Of a DNA stretch of 64,000 bases, positions 8,082-18,894 are shown piece by piece. The position numbers were made by a program, and so were the translations under genes. Every line of letters begins with the position of its first letter. Within the stretch, counting starts at the first letter, position 1. The notes under the pieces were generated by a model. It saw nothing but the letters and a program-made list of their open reading frames with translations. It did not search any database and had not been told where the DNA came from. The DNA is from CAYPAV01 sp964408805 (GTDB taxonomy: Bacteria; Pseudomonadota; Alphaproteobacteria; UBA8366): NCBI GenBank assembly GCA_964408805.1, contig CAYPAV010000003.1, positions 124,001 through 188,000 of the forward strand, read 5' to 3'.

Positions 8082-9188
8082 ATGCAGGCCTTTCAAATTT
8101 CGCGTATTCTTAGATTACTGGTGTTTACGATATTCGTCGCATCGTCGGCGAACGCACAGGATTCGAGTGTCACCGAGCAACTCGAACGGCTACGGCGAGA
8201 TATCGATACCCTTCAAGGCTTCGTCTATCGCGGAGAGCAAAAAACCGGCGGGCAGGGACCCGGCGCCGGTTTCGCATCCCAGGATTCGGTCTCCCAACTG
8301 CAGAGGCAGGTCCAAGAGATTCGCGGAAGAATGCGCAACATCAACGGGATCTTCGAAGAAATTCAGCACAACATCAGCCAGGTATCCGCGAGACTCGACA
8401 AGTTAGTTGCCGATGTTGATCTCCGCTTGCGCAGCTTGGAAAAAGGCCCCCCCCGCGTTGGCCAACGCCCGATGGCTCCGCGCTTGAGCGATACCGGCGC
8501 CACGCGATCGAGTACGACCATCGTTTCGTCTTCAGGCACGACAACCGAACAGGCCGGCACGGCGGTAAACAGGCTCGGCGACGGAAGGCAGACCTTGGGC
8601 CGATTGAGCAAGTCCGACCTTCAACAATTCAGGGACACGGGCTCCGTCACCCCTTCTAAGAGCGCTCCGGCCACGCCAACGCGGAAGGCCATGACGCCCC
8701 AAGTCGCCACCGCGCCGAAATCGGTCCCGACCCCCGCACCCGTAACCGCGGAAAGGCCTCAATCCACCTCCGTTTCGGGGAAGACCTCCGTACTTCCGGA
8801 CGGCACGCCCAAACAGCAGTACGAGTTCGCGGTAAATCTTCTTTATAAGAGAGATCTTCCGGCCGCCGAAATCGCATTAACGGCTTTCATCAACCGACAT
8901 CCCAAACACGAGCTGGCTGACAACGCGACCTTCTGGCTTGGCGAAACACATTTCGCTCGGCGAAATTACGATCAGGCAATCAAGGTCTATTATGATGCCT
9001 ATCGGACCTATCCGAATGGCAACAAGGCACCGGATATATTGCTGAAGCTCGGCATGTCGCTTTCGACCATCGGCGAAAAAGAGTCCGCTTGTTCAGCCTT
9101 CGAGGAACTCGCATCGAAGCATCCAAAGGCTAGCCCCCGAATTCTGACGACCGCAGTACGCGCCAAGAAGAAAATTAGCTGCAAGTAG
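8082..9188 (+). CDS. cpoB: Cell division coordinator CpoB (YbgF)
   Basis: CpoB is a periplasmic TolA partner that coordinates outer-membrane constriction with peptidoglycan synthesis. The 368-residue precursor has a signal peptide ending SSANA (about residue 25). An N-terminal trimerising coiled coil (about 30-110) contains LERLRRDIDTLQG and a heptad-rich RQVQEIRGRMRNINGIFEEI. A low-complexity Ser/Thr/Pro linker follows, and then TPR repeats (about 240-365) beginning PKQQYEFAVNLLYKRDLPAAE. It is the last gene of the tol-pal cluster and lies 5 bases before tilS. Confidence 0.92.
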   Translation: MQAFQISRILRLLVFTIFVASSANAQDSSVTEQLERLRRDIDTLQGFVYRGEQKTGGQGPGAGFASQDSVSQLQRQVQEIRGRMRNINGIFEEIQHNISQVSARLDKLVADVDLRLRSLEKGPPRVGQRPMAPRLSDTGATRSSTTIVSSSGTTTEQAGTAVNRLGDGRQTLGRLSKSDLQQFRDTGSVTPSKSAPATPTRKAMTPQVATAPKSVPTPAPVTAERPQSTSVSGKTSVLPDGTPKQQYEFAVNLLYKRDLPAAEIALTAFINRHPKHELADNATFWLGETHFARRNYDQAIKVYYDAYRTYPNGNKAPDILLKLGMSLSTIGEKESACSAFEELASKHPKASPRILTTAVRAKKKISCK

Positions 9189-9193
9189 CCACC

Positions 9194-10519
9194 ATGACTG
9201 ATCGTCTCGGCCCGGTCTCGATGGCGGAATTTTCAACCGTCATGCACCGGCTCGGCCCCTTCGAGCCAAATCCACGACTGGCGGTGGGTTGTTCCGGCGG
9301 ACGGGACAGCATGGCCCTACTTCATCTGGCCCGGAATTGGGCCGAAGCCCAGGCCGGCAAGGTAACGGCTCTTATTGTCGACCATAACCTGCGGCCCGGA
9401 TCGGCCGGAGAGGCAAAAATCACCGCCGGCTGGGCACGGGAGTTGGGTGCCTCCCCGGCAATCCTGACCCGTAGGGGACCGCCGCCAACGGCGAATATTC
9501 AGGCAAAGGCACGTGTGGCTCGATATCGCCTTCTGAGTGATTGGTGCCATGGCGCGGGGATCGTCCATCTTCTACTGGCGCACCACCAGGACGATCAGGG
9601 GGAAACGATGCTGATGCGTCTCGCACGCGGCAGCGGTGTCGGCGGGCTGGCCGCGATGACCGCTCTCGGAGAATTGCCGCGGATCCGGGTATTGAGGCCG
9701 TTGCTTGATATCCCCCGCCATCGATTGAGGGCGACACTCCAAGAGTCCGGGGGTCGATCCCTTGACGATCCTTCGAACCAAGACCGCCGCTTCGATCGTG
9801 TTCGCGTGCGCCAATTTTCCAAGGAGTACTGCGCCCACGGATTGACGACGGAACAAATGTCGACAACCGCGGGACAGCTCAATCGTATCCGAACGAAGAT
9901 CGAATCCGACGCGGCTCGGCTTATCGCGGCCTATGTATCGGTTCACCCGCAAGGCTACGCGTGGATCGATCCCCAGCTCTTTCGGGAGGCGCCCCCGGAT
10001 ATTATTCGCTCCGCGATCTCGGTCCTCACATCTGCGATCGGCGGCCGCCGTCATCCTCCCAGACGCCTGCAAATCAAGCGCGTTTGCGAAATATTGCAGC
10101 GCGACGAGCTCGCCGGCGGTCGGACGATTTCGGGTTGTCGCCTGATGCCTCGGAAAGGCCGAATCTTGGTTTGCCGGGAATCGGGCGCGATCTCCGAGAT
10201 CACGCAAGTAGGGGAAGAATTCGATTGGGACGGGCGGTTTCGTTTCCGCGCTGAATTCGGGACCCAGAACCTTCGCGTGGCGAAGTTGGGCCGCAAGGGT
10301 TGGGCCCAAATCGTCAAGGCGCAACCGGGTTTGAGAAGGAATTCGCTTCCGGCGCCGGTCCTACCCACGCTTCCAGCCATCTGGGGACTTGACGGCGTGG
10401 TTGCGGTTCCCCACCTGTGCTATATATGTTCGGCCGATAAAGGCGTCGCAGTGGATGTAAAAAGCGTAATTTTCGCGCCGCGCCGGCCGATTCCGGCAAC
10501 ACGCTTTACAACCCTGTAA
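9194..10519 (+). CDS. tilS: tRNA(Ile)-lysidine synthetase TilS
   Basis: TilS attaches lysine to cytidine 34 of the CAU-anticodon tRNA-Ile, so that it reads AUA and is charged with isoleucine. The PP-loop SGGRDS (residues 34-39) binds ATP, and the N-type ATPase fold continues through HHQDDQGETMLMRLARGSG. Length is 441 aa, with a C-terminal substrate-binding extension. The position between cpoB and ftsH is the standard alphaproteobacterial order. It is probably cotranscribed with cpoB. Confidence 0.94.
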   Translation: MTDRLGPVSMAEFSTVMHRLGPFEPNPRLAVGCSGGRDSMALLHLARNWAEAQAGKVTALIVDHNLRPGSAGEAKITAGWARELGASPAILTRRGPPPTANIQAKARVARYRLLSDWCHGAGIVHLLLAHHQDDQGETMLMRLARGSGVGGLAAMTALGELPRIRVLRPLLDIPRHRLRATLQESGGRSLDDPSNQDRRFDRVRVRQFSKEYCAHGLTTEQMSTTAGQLNRIRTKIESDAARLIAAYVSVHPQGYAWIDPQLFREAPPDIIRSAISVLTSAIGGRRHPPRRLQIKRVCEILQRDELAGGRTISGCRLMPRKGRILVCRESGAISEITQVGEEFDWDGRFRFRAEFGTQNLRVAKLGRKGWAQIVKAQPGLRRNSLPAPVLPTLPAIWGLDGVVAVPHLCYICSADKGVAVDVKSVIFAPRRPIPATRFTTL

Positions 10520-10589
10520 CAGACGGTCAACACTACGCCTGCGGCGGTTTCAATTTCGTGCCGCGGTCCGCTTTGGAGTTTATCGAGAC

Positions 10590-12512
<1,923 letters not shown>

Positions 12513-12613
12513 TGGCCCTCTCCGCCCGACTGCCGGCTCAGATAGACCCAACCCGTTGATCGGGTGATTTCAAGGCGCTCGCCGTTGCGTGGTGCGTAAA
12601 TTTGGTGACCAGC

Positions 12614-13966
12614 ATGACGCGAAAATACTTCGGCACCGACGGCATTCGCGGCACCGCGAATTTGGACCCCATCACGCCCGAAATCATCCTTCGGCTGGCC
12701 CTCGCCGCCGGCGAACGTTTCCGCCGCGGAAAGCACCGCCATCGCGTCGTCATTGGCAAGGATACTAGACTTTCGGGCTATATGCTCGAGCCGGCCCTGA
12801 CGGCCGGCTTCATCGCCATGGGCATGGACGTCGTGCTCGTGGGCCCCTTGCCGACGCCCGCGGTCGCCATGCTCACGCGGTCGCTCCGCGCCGATGTCGG
12901 CGTGATGATTTCGGCTTCCCACAATCCCTATGAAGACAACGGGATCAAGCTTTTCGGTCCCGACGGATACAAGCTTTCGGATAGCGACGAGCAGGAAATC
13001 GAGAACCTGATGGATGGCGGCGGTGTCGGGCTGGAACTCGCAGGTGCGGCGAGGCTTGGCCGCGCCACGCGCATGGAAGATGCGCCGGGACGCTACATCG
13101 AGTTCGTCAAGCAGACGTTCCCGAAGGGCCTTCGGCTCGACGGGCTGAAAATCGTCGTCGATTGCGCGCAGGGCGCCGCCTATCGGGTTGCCCCGACCGT
13201 GTTCCATGAACTTGGCGCCGAAGCGATCGCGGTCGCGGTCGATCCCGACGGCACCAATATCAACCGAGATTGCGGCGCGACCAATCCGGAAACCATGTGC
13301 CAACAAGTGGTCGCGCATGGTGCGGATCTCGGAATAGCACTCGATGGCGATGCCGACCGGCTGATTATCGCCGATGAAAATGGCGCGGTGTTGGACGGCG
13401 ACCAGGTGATGGCGCTGATTGCCGAATCTTGGAACCTTGCCGGACGCCTAAGAGGGAATGGCGTGGTCGCGACGGTCATGTCGAATCTCGGGTTCGAGCG
13501 CTTTTTGGACGGGATCGGTCTTGGGCTCATTCGCACCGCCGTCGGCGACCGCTATGTCGTCGACTATATGCGAAACCATGATCACAATGTCGGCGGTGAG
13601 CAGTCGGGCCATATTATCCTCAACGATTTCGGCACGACGGGAGACGGCTTGATCGCGGCCTTGCAGGTGCTGGCGACGGTTGCCGTTCGCGAACGGCCCG
13701 TGAGTGAGGTGTGCCGCCTTTTCGAACCGCTGCCTCAGCTCTTGCGCAATGTGCGCTATGACGGCGGCAGCCCGCTGGAAGCCGAGATCGTTAAAAAGGC
13801 GGTGCGGGCCGCGGAGTCGCGCCTTGGCGATACCGGCCGGATCTTGATTCGACCGTCGGGCACCGAACCGGTCATTCGCGTCATGGCGGAAGGCGACAGC
13901 GAATCGGTCGTAGCGACTGTCGTCGATGATATCGTCGATGCGCTTGAGACGGCGATCCCTAGATGA
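12614..13966 (+). CDS. glmM: Phosphoglucosamine mutase GlmM
   Basis: GlmM converts glucosamine-6-phosphate to glucosamine-1-phosphate for UDP-GlcNAc synthesis. With ATG 12614 the protein starts MTRKYFGTDGIRG and the phosphorylated active-site serine in ISASHNPYEDNG falls at S102, the position used in E. coli GlmM. This decides the start over the upstream TTG 12602 and GTG 12605. The metal loop DGDADR and the phosphate loop RPSGTEPVIRVM are present. Length is 450 aa. The TGA overlaps the thiD start as ATGA. Confidence 0.96.
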   Translation: MTRKYFGTDGIRGTANLDPITPEIILRLALAAGERFRRGKHRHRVVIGKDTRLSGYMLEPALTAGFIAMGMDVVLVGPLPTPAVAMLTRSLRADVGVMISASHNPYEDNGIKLFGPDGYKLSDSDEQEIENLMDGGGVGLELAGAARLGRATRMEDAPGRYIEFVKQTFPKGLRLDGLKIVVDCAQGAAYRVAPTVFHELGAEAIAVAVDPDGTNINRDCGATNPETMCQQVVAHGADLGIALDGDADRLIIADENGAVLDGDQVMALIAESWNLAGRLRGNGVVATVMSNLGFERFLDGIGLGLIRTAVGDRYVVDYMRNHDHNVGGEQSGHIILNDFGTTGDGLIAALQVLATVAVRERPVSEVCRLFEPLPQLLRNVRYDGGSPLEAEIVKKAVRAAESRLGDTGRILIRPSGTEPVIRVMAEGDSESVVATVVDDIVDALETAIPR

Positions 13967-14778
13967 CTCAACGAAATATTGGCCGTGTCCTGATCATCGC
14001 AGGATCCGATTCCGGCGGCGGCGCCGGTATTCAAGCCGACATCAAGACCGTCACGGCCCTTGGCGGGTTCGCGATGACCGCCGTGACGGCCCTTACCGCA
14101 CAAAACACCCAAGGCGTCATGGGCGTTGTTCCGATCGAGCCGAATTTCATTGCCGAGCAAATGCGCTGCGTTCTCGAAGATATTGGAGCCGATTGCATTA
14201 AGACCGGAATGCTGCACAGTTCGACCGTGATCGAGACCGTTTCCCGGGAACTCGACCGATCCGCCAAGGGAATACCGCTGGTCGTCGATCCGGTCATGTT
14301 CGCCAAGGGCGGACATTCGCTCCTCGAAGCCGATGCGATATCGGCGATGTGCGAAGAGCTGATCCCCCGCGCGGCACTCGTGACCCCGAATATTCCGGAA
14401 GCCGAGTCCTTGGCCGGATACAAGGTGGTTGATATCGAGTCGATGAAACAGGCCGGCGAGTCGATCCGAATGCTCGGCGCGACCGCCGCCTTGATCAAGG
14501 GCGGACATATGGAAGGCCCGTCGCTCACCGATGTTCTCGTCGACGCGGATCGAATCGCGCTCTTTAATGACGAGCGGATCGATACCCGCCATACCCATGG
14601 CACCGGCTGCACCCTGGCTTCCGCGATCGCGGCGGGCTTGGCCGATGGATTGGATCTGCAGAAATCGATCGAGCGCGCCAGAGCTTATGTCCGCGAGGCC
14701 ATTATCACCGCGCCGGGTCTCGGCCAAGGGCACGGCCCCATGAACCACGGCCATACGGTCGACGCTTCCACCCTTTAA
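13963..14778 (+). CDS. thiD: Hydroxymethylpyrimidine/phosphomethylpyrimidine kinase ThiD
   Basis: ThiD phosphorylates HMP and HMP-P to supply the pyrimidine half of thiamine. The ribokinase-fold motifs are clear: IIAGSDSGGGAGIQADIKT at the N-terminus, PVMFAKGGHSLL, and the catalytic anion-hole region THGTGCTLASAIAA. The length of 271 aa is normal. The gene is coupled to glmM by an ATGA overlap although the pathways are unrelated. Its TAA shares four bases with the convergent MocR-type gene (14775-14778). Confidence 0.95.
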   Translation: MTQRNIGRVLIIAGSDSGGGAGIQADIKTVTALGGFAMTAVTALTAQNTQGVMGVVPIEPNFIAEQMRCVLEDIGADCIKTGMLHSSTVIETVSRELDRSAKGIPLVVDPVMFAKGGHSLLEADAISAMCEELIPRAALVTPNIPEAESLAGYKVVDIESMKQAGESIRMLGATAALIKGGHMEGPSLTDVLVDADRIALFNDERIDTRHTHGTGCTLASAIAAGLADGLDLQKSIERARAYVREAIITAPGLGQGHGPMNHGHTVDASTL

Positions 14779-16154
14779 ACCACCGCATGTCCCCGAATAG
14801 ACCGCTCCCTCAATATAGTCGCCAGTTCCTTTAGGGCGCCCTCCAAGTCGCTCCGCCTTGACGGCATTCCGATACATAGTCGCACCGCATGTGGCGCCGG
14901 GGCGCGCCCGACCGAGAATATTTCACCCGGCGAAACCACGATATTTCGCCGTCGCGCCTCGGCCGTGAATTCATCGGCGCGCCACGGTTCGGGAAGGTGA
15001 AGCCAGATATGATGCCCGCCTTCCACGGCGCGAAGGTCGGATCCGCCGAGAATCTTTCGCGTCAAACCAAATCTCGTCGAGGACTCCCGGCGGCGACTCC
15101 GAAGAATGCGTTCGGCCGAACCGTCCTCGATCCACCGCGTCGCTATTTCGGCCATCAGGCCGGGGGCACTCCATGTCGTCGCACGAAGAACCGATTCGTG
15201 CGATTCAACGTGTTTTTCGGGCGGCACCAGATATCCGACCCGAAGCCCGGGCGCCACGGTTTTCGAGAGGCTGGTCAAATGAATGCAGTTCTCGGGGAGT
15301 AGTGCGGCAATCGGAACCGGCGGGTCCTCGAGACATCGCGAACAAATGTCATCCTCGACGACCATCAAATTGTTGCGCAATGCCACCTCGGCGATCTCTT
15401 CTCGCCGTCGCGGCGACATAACGGCCGTCGTCGGGTTCTGAATGGTTGGGACCATATACAAAAGTCGAGGACGATGGGTCCGGCAGGCGGCCTCCAAAGC
15501 GTCGGGGATCAGGCCTTCCTCATCCATGGCAACCCCTTCGAGCGTCAGGCCCAGCATTGAAGCGACCGGCTTTATCCCGGGGAAGGTCAATGCCTCGGTC
15601 AACACCCGGTCTCCCACCTGAGTATGCGCCGACAGGGCGACCAGAATGCCGTTTTGGGCACCGATCGTAACGATGATCCGTTCGAAGGGGACGTGGAGAC
15701 CCGATTCCGCGAGCCAGGTCGCGCCCGCGCGCCGATGGCGCTCGCTATTCCCCGACGACCGATAGTTCAACAGATCGGCGGATTTGGGATCCGTCATGAT
15801 CTCGCCAAGCGTCGGCTCAAAACACGCGGCCTCGATACCAGGTGCTGGAAAGCTCAGGCTGAGATCGACGATCTCGGGTTCATCCGGCGACGTCGTCGGG
15901 AACCCATCGCGAATGCCCGGACGAAGAACATAGGTTCCGCGACCGACTTCCCCCGTCACCAAGCCCAGTCTTTCCGCCTCTCCATACGCCCGGCTTATCG
16001 TTCCCACCGTAACGTCCAGATGCCAGGCGAGGTCGCGCTGGGGCGGCAACTTGTCGCCGGGTTTCAATATTCCGGCGTCAATATCCGAAGCCAGCGTCTC
16101 CGCGATGGCGCGGTATTTTGGTCGCGAGCGATTATCTAGTATTGGCGTCCACAT
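14775..16154 (-). CDS. MocR-type GntR/aminotransferase transcriptional regulator
   Basis: The 459-residue protein joins a GntR winged helix (about residues 12-78: KYRAIAETLASDI, then VTVGTISRAYGEAERLGL) to a fold-type I aminotransferase domain. The PLP lysine is K298 in SLSKTVAPGLRVGYL, and the PTIQNPT and VVEDD motifs are present. The residue after EDD that is often followed by Tyr is Ile-Cys here. Such proteins sense PLP or amino-compound ligands. It is divergent from DUF1127-PhzF, which are the natural target candidates. A palindrome abuts its start codon. The specific ligand is unknown. Confidence 0.9.
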   Translation of the reverse strand: MWTPILDNRSRPKYRAIAETLASDIDAGILKPGDKLPPQRDLAWHLDVTVGTISRAYGEAERLGLVTGEVGRGTYVLRPGIRDGFPTTSPDEPEIVDLSLSFPAPGIEAACFEPTLGEIMTDPKSADLLNYRSSGNSERHRRAGATWLAESGLHVPFERIIVTIGAQNGILVALSAHTQVGDRVLTEALTFPGIKPVASMLGLTLEGVAMDEEGLIPDALEAACRTHRPRLLYMVPTIQNPTTAVMSPRRREEIAEVALRNNLMVVEDDICSRCLEDPPVPIAALLPENCIHLTSLSKTVAPGLRVGYLVPPEKHVESHESVLRATTWSAPGLMAEIATRWIEDGSAERILRSRRRESSTRFGLTRKILGGSDLRAVEGGHHIWLHLPEPWRADEFTAEARRRNIVVSPGEIFSVGRAPAPHAVRLCIGMPSRRSDLEGALKELATILRERSIRGHAVV

Positions 16155-16199
16155 TGTAACCGTGACAATATTATGATTGACCCCCTTTTTTTAATGCAA
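16154..16199 (-). promoter_or_regulatory. Putative promoter and operator of the MocR-type gene
   Basis: On the minus strand TTGCAT (plus 16194-16199) and CATAAT (plus 16170-16175) are 18 bases apart, giving a transcript start just before the gene. The imperfect palindrome TTGTAACCGTGACAA (16154-16168; seven-base arms with one mismatch) covers the expected start site and touches the start codon. This arrangement fits autorepression. MocR regulators more often use direct repeats, so the operator role is inferred from position only. Confidence 0.4.
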
Positions 16200-16210
16200 T
16201 AAATCCATAT

Positions 16211-16216
16211 TTGACA
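16211..16216 (+). promoter_or_regulatory. Possible -35 element for DUF1127-PhzF
   Basis: TTGACA at 16211-16216 is a perfect -35 hexamer upstream of the DUF1127 gene. The -10 region at the right distance (around 16233-16239, TTCTTAG) is weak, which would suit an activated promoter. Inference only. Confidence 0.3.
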
Positions 16217-16253
16217 ATGATTTTTCGTAACCTTCTTAGTTCAGGTGGAAAAA

Positions 16254-16496
16254 ATGGGTAACATAACAAAAATTGAATCACAATCCGGAAGGATTGATTA
16301 TTTTCCGTTCGGATTGAATCTCGATTGGTCTTTGACCGGCTTGATGTTGCGGCTCCATGCTTTGTTGGCCACATGGCACGAGCGGGCGCGGCAGCGTCAT
16401 CAACTCGCCGGTCTGGACGGCCGAATGTTTCGCGATATTGGCGTCTCCCGCGCGGAGGTCGAACATGAATGCCGAAAGACGCCCTGGCGGAAATAG
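16254..16496 (+). CDS. DUF1127 domain protein
   Basis: This small protein (80 aa) ends in the DUF1127 (YjiS-like) signature: arginine-rich helix WHERARQRHQLAGLD, then GRMFRDIGVSRAEVEHE and a terminal RKTPWRK. Small DUF1127 proteins in alphaproteobacteria have been tied to RNA-related regulation and to phosphate and carbon metabolism. The N-terminal half is not conserved in pattern. ATG 16254 is chosen over GTG 16245 because AGGTGG sits about five bases upstream. It is 23 bases from the PhzF gene and likely cotranscribed. Confidence 0.8.
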   Translation: MGNITKIESQSGRIDYFPFGLNLDWSLTGLMLRLHALLATWHERARQRHQLAGLDGRMFRDIGVSRAEVEHECRKTPWRK

Positions 16497-16519
16497 CCGG
16501 ACAAACAAGGGAGTTCCCC

Positions 16520-17302
16520 ATGCGCATCCCGATTTATCAAGTCGACGCGTTCGCGAACCGCGTCTTCGCCGGAAATCCGGCCGCCGTCTGTCCGCTCGAG
16601 GCTTGGCTGCCGGAAGAAACCATGCAATCGATCGCGGCCGAGAACAATCTCGCGGAGACGGCGTTCTATCTCGCGCGGGGCGAAGACTTTGAAATTCGCT
16701 GGTTCACGCCGGAAGTCGAGATTGATTTAGCCGGTCACCCGACCCTGGCGACGGCGCATGTGCTGTTCACCGAGTTGGCGTTCGAGCAATCGAGTCTCCG
16801 GTTTCATACGAAGCTGGGAGATACGCTCGTCGTGACAAAAGATGACGGATGGCTCTCGATGGATTTTCCCGCCAGGCCACCCAAACCGGCCGAAGGCATT
16901 GACGACGTTGCCGCAGCACTCGGCGCCGAGCCCGTTGAGTTTCTGGCCGATCGCGACGGTTTCGCGGTTTTCGAGAATGAAGCCGCCGTTCAAGCGTTGA
17001 GACCGGATATGTCCAAGTTTTCGGCTTTCGATTATCTCGGCATCATCGCAACGGCACCCGGCGATGAGGTGGATTTCGTGTCGCGCTTCTTCGCGCCGAT
17101 GGCCGGTGTACCGGAGGATCCGGTCACCGGTTCCGCGCATTGCGAACTCATTCCCTTTTGGGCCGAACGCCTGGGAAAGAAAATACTGTTCGCCCGTCAG
17201 ATCTCAGGCCGCGGCGGCGAAATTCATTGCGAATTCTTGGGTGATCGCGTCGCCATCAAAGGCCAGGCCATAACCTTCATGCGCGGTGAAATCGAAATCT
17301 AG
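16520..17302 (+). CDS. PhzF family isomerase/epimerase
   Basis: This is a PhzF-fold protein (two diaminopimelate-epimerase-like lobes) of 260 aa. Visible motifs are IYQVDAFANRVFAGNPAAVC at the N-terminus, NLAETAFYL with the likely catalytic glutamate, EIDLAGHPTLATAHVL, and EDPVTGSAHC in the second lobe. The family includes phenazine isomerases, but most members have unknown substrates, and no phenazine genes are near. AAGGGAG about six bases before ATG 16520 decides the start over an upstream in-frame ATG at 16469. Its position opposite a MocR regulator hints at amino acid-related metabolism. Confidence 0.88.
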   Translation: MRIPIYQVDAFANRVFAGNPAAVCPLEAWLPEETMQSIAAENNLAETAFYLARGEDFEIRWFTPEVEIDLAGHPTLATAHVLFTELAFEQSSLRFHTKLGDTLVVTKDDGWLSMDFPARPPKPAEGIDDVAAALGAEPVEFLADRDGFAVFENEAAVQALRPDMSKFSAFDYLGIIATAPGDEVDFVSRFFAPMAGVPEDPVTGSAHCELIPFWAERLGKKILFARQISGRGGEIHCEFLGDRVAIKGQAITFMRGEIEI

Positions 17303-17370
17303 TCTCCCGTGTTCCGCTTCCCACATATCCGTGGTTTAGTGTTTTCGTGAAAATTGGAAGGAACGTACAG

Positions 17371-18354
17371 ATGGCGCTCGCCAGTAAGGACGACCTTGAA
17401 GCCGCCGCAACCCTGATCCGCCGCTACCTGCCGGCGACGCCGCAATATTGCTGGCCTCTGCTGTCGCAACGCTGCGAAACGGAGGTTTGGGTAAAGCATG
17501 AAAACCATACTCCGATCGGCGCCTTTAAGGTCCGCGGCGGAATTGTCTATTTGGAAGACTTGGCGCGGAATGCGCCGAATTTGAAAGGCGTGATTACGGC
17601 GACACGCGGAAACCACGGCCAATCGGTTGCGTTCGCGGCGCGGATTACCGGCACCCGGGCGGTCATCGTCGTGCCGCATGGAAACAGCCGAGAGAAAAAT
17701 GCCGCCATGCAGGCTTTCGGCGGCGAACTGATCGAACACGGCCGCGACTTCAATGAGGCGCTTGACCAGGTGTCAGTCTTGGCGGACAGGGATGGCCTCG
17801 AGTTCTTTCCGTCTTTCAACCGCCTTCTCGTCGCGGGTGTCGGGACGTACTCAATGGAGCTTTTTTCCGCGGTCCCGGATTTGGATGCCGTTTACGTCCC
17901 GATCGGTCTCGGCTCCGGCATATGCGGCGCGATCGCGGCCCGAGATGCCGCCGGATCCACCGCCGATATCATCGGGGTCGTTGCGGAGAACGCGGCTTGC
18001 TATGCGCATTCCTTCGCCGCCGGCAAGCCGGTCCCGACCAATACCGCCGATACTTTCGCCGATGGGCTTGCGGTCCGCATCCCGGACCCCACCGCCCTCG
18101 AGGTCATCCTCCAAGGTGCGGCGCGAGTCGTCAGCGTGTCGGAAGACGAGATGAAGGCGGCGATGCGGCACTATTATACCGACACGCACAATCTGGCCGA
18201 AGGTGCCGGCGCGGCCCCCCTCGCGGCACTTCTCAAGGAAAAGCGCCAGATGTCGGGCAAGAAGGTCGGGCTGGTTCTGTCGGGCGGCAATATCGACCGC
18301 GATTTATATGGTGAAATCCTAAACGATGTCCCGAGCGAACAATCTTCGGGTTGA
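17371..18354 (+). CDS. Threonine/serine dehydratase-like PLP enzyme
   Basis: This is a fold-type II PLP enzyme of 327 aa with the lysine at K53 in PIGAFKVRGG, the substrate loop TRGNHGQSVAFAA, the PLP phosphate loop GLGSGICGA and the C-terminal SGGNIDRDLY. There is no C-terminal ACT regulatory domain, so it resembles catabolic threonine dehydratases or hydroxyaspartate ammonia-lyases rather than biosynthetic IlvA. ATG 17371 follows GGAAGG at about ten bases; GTG 17347 is an in-frame alternative. The 3' end overlaps the GNAT gene by 29 bases. The substrate is not certain. Confidence 0.85.
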   Translation: MALASKDDLEAAATLIRRYLPATPQYCWPLLSQRCETEVWVKHENHTPIGAFKVRGGIVYLEDLARNAPNLKGVITATRGNHGQSVAFAARITGTRAVIVVPHGNSREKNAAMQAFGGELIEHGRDFNEALDQVSVLADRDGLEFFPSFNRLLVAGVGTYSMELFSAVPDLDAVYVPIGLGSGICGAIAARDAAGSTADIIGVVAENAACYAHSFAAGKPVPTNTADTFADGLAVRIPDPTALEVILQGAARVVSVSEDEMKAAMRHYYTDTHNLAEGAGAAPLAALLKEKRQMSGKKVGLVLSGGNIDRDLYGEILNDVPSEQSSG

Positions 18355-18853
18355 GCTGGTCACGGCCGAGCGGACCGGGGACCTCGACGACGCCCGCCGG
18401 CTCTTTCTCGAATACGCCGAAACGCTGCCGTTCGATCTCGGTTATCAGAATTTCGACCGGGAGATGGCGCAATTCCCAGGCGACTACGCGGCGCCGAAGG
18501 GCGCATTGTACCTTGCCCGTGTGGATGAGCGCGCCGCTGGCGCGATCGGCGTTCGACCGCTCGGCCAATTGGAAGGCGAAATCAAGCGTCTCTATATTCG
18601 GCCTGATTTCAGAGGTCTCGGCCTCGGCCGGCGTCTGGTTCGCGCCGTTATCGACCAAGGGAAAATCATCGGCTACCGCGCCCTTCGGCTCGATACGGTC
18701 CGGAATGTCATGGCCGAAGCGGAAGCGCTTTACAAATCCATGGGGTTCCGTGAAATAGCGGCCTACTATGAAAGCGAAGTTCCGAACACGGCCTATTATG
18801 AGCTGGCGCTGGACGAGGAACTTCCGCAAGAACCGGGTGGCTCCGATGGGTGA
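18326..18853 (+). CDS. GNAT family N-acetyltransferase
   Basis: The 175-residue protein has the GNAT core: acetyl-CoA-binding motif A is IKRLYIRPDFRGLGLGRRLV, followed by a helix and the motif B region ALYKSMGFREI. The substrate is unknown. It starts inside the preceding dehydratase gene (29-base overlap), and its TGA sits 41 bases before the AraC-MGMT gene, so the three probably form one transcript. The N-terminal LFLEYAETLPFDLGYQNFD segment is common in a GNAT subgroup often seen beside metabolic genes. Confidence 0.85.
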   Translation: MSRANNLRVELVTAERTGDLDDARRLFLEYAETLPFDLGYQNFDREMAQFPGDYAAPKGALYLARVDERAAGAIGVRPLGQLEGEIKRLYIRPDFRGLGLGRRLVRAVIDQGKIIGYRALRLDTVRNVMAEAEALYKSMGFREIAAYYESEVPNTAYYELALDEELPQEPGGSDG

Positions 18854-18894
18854 CCGAGCCTAATCTTATCCTCGAAGCAACGAGGACAGGGACC

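Noticed and set aside
12551..12565. Short ACCCG-TTGAT-CGGGT hairpin between ftsH and glmM
   Set aside because: The stem is only 5 bp with no T run, so it is too weak to call a terminator.
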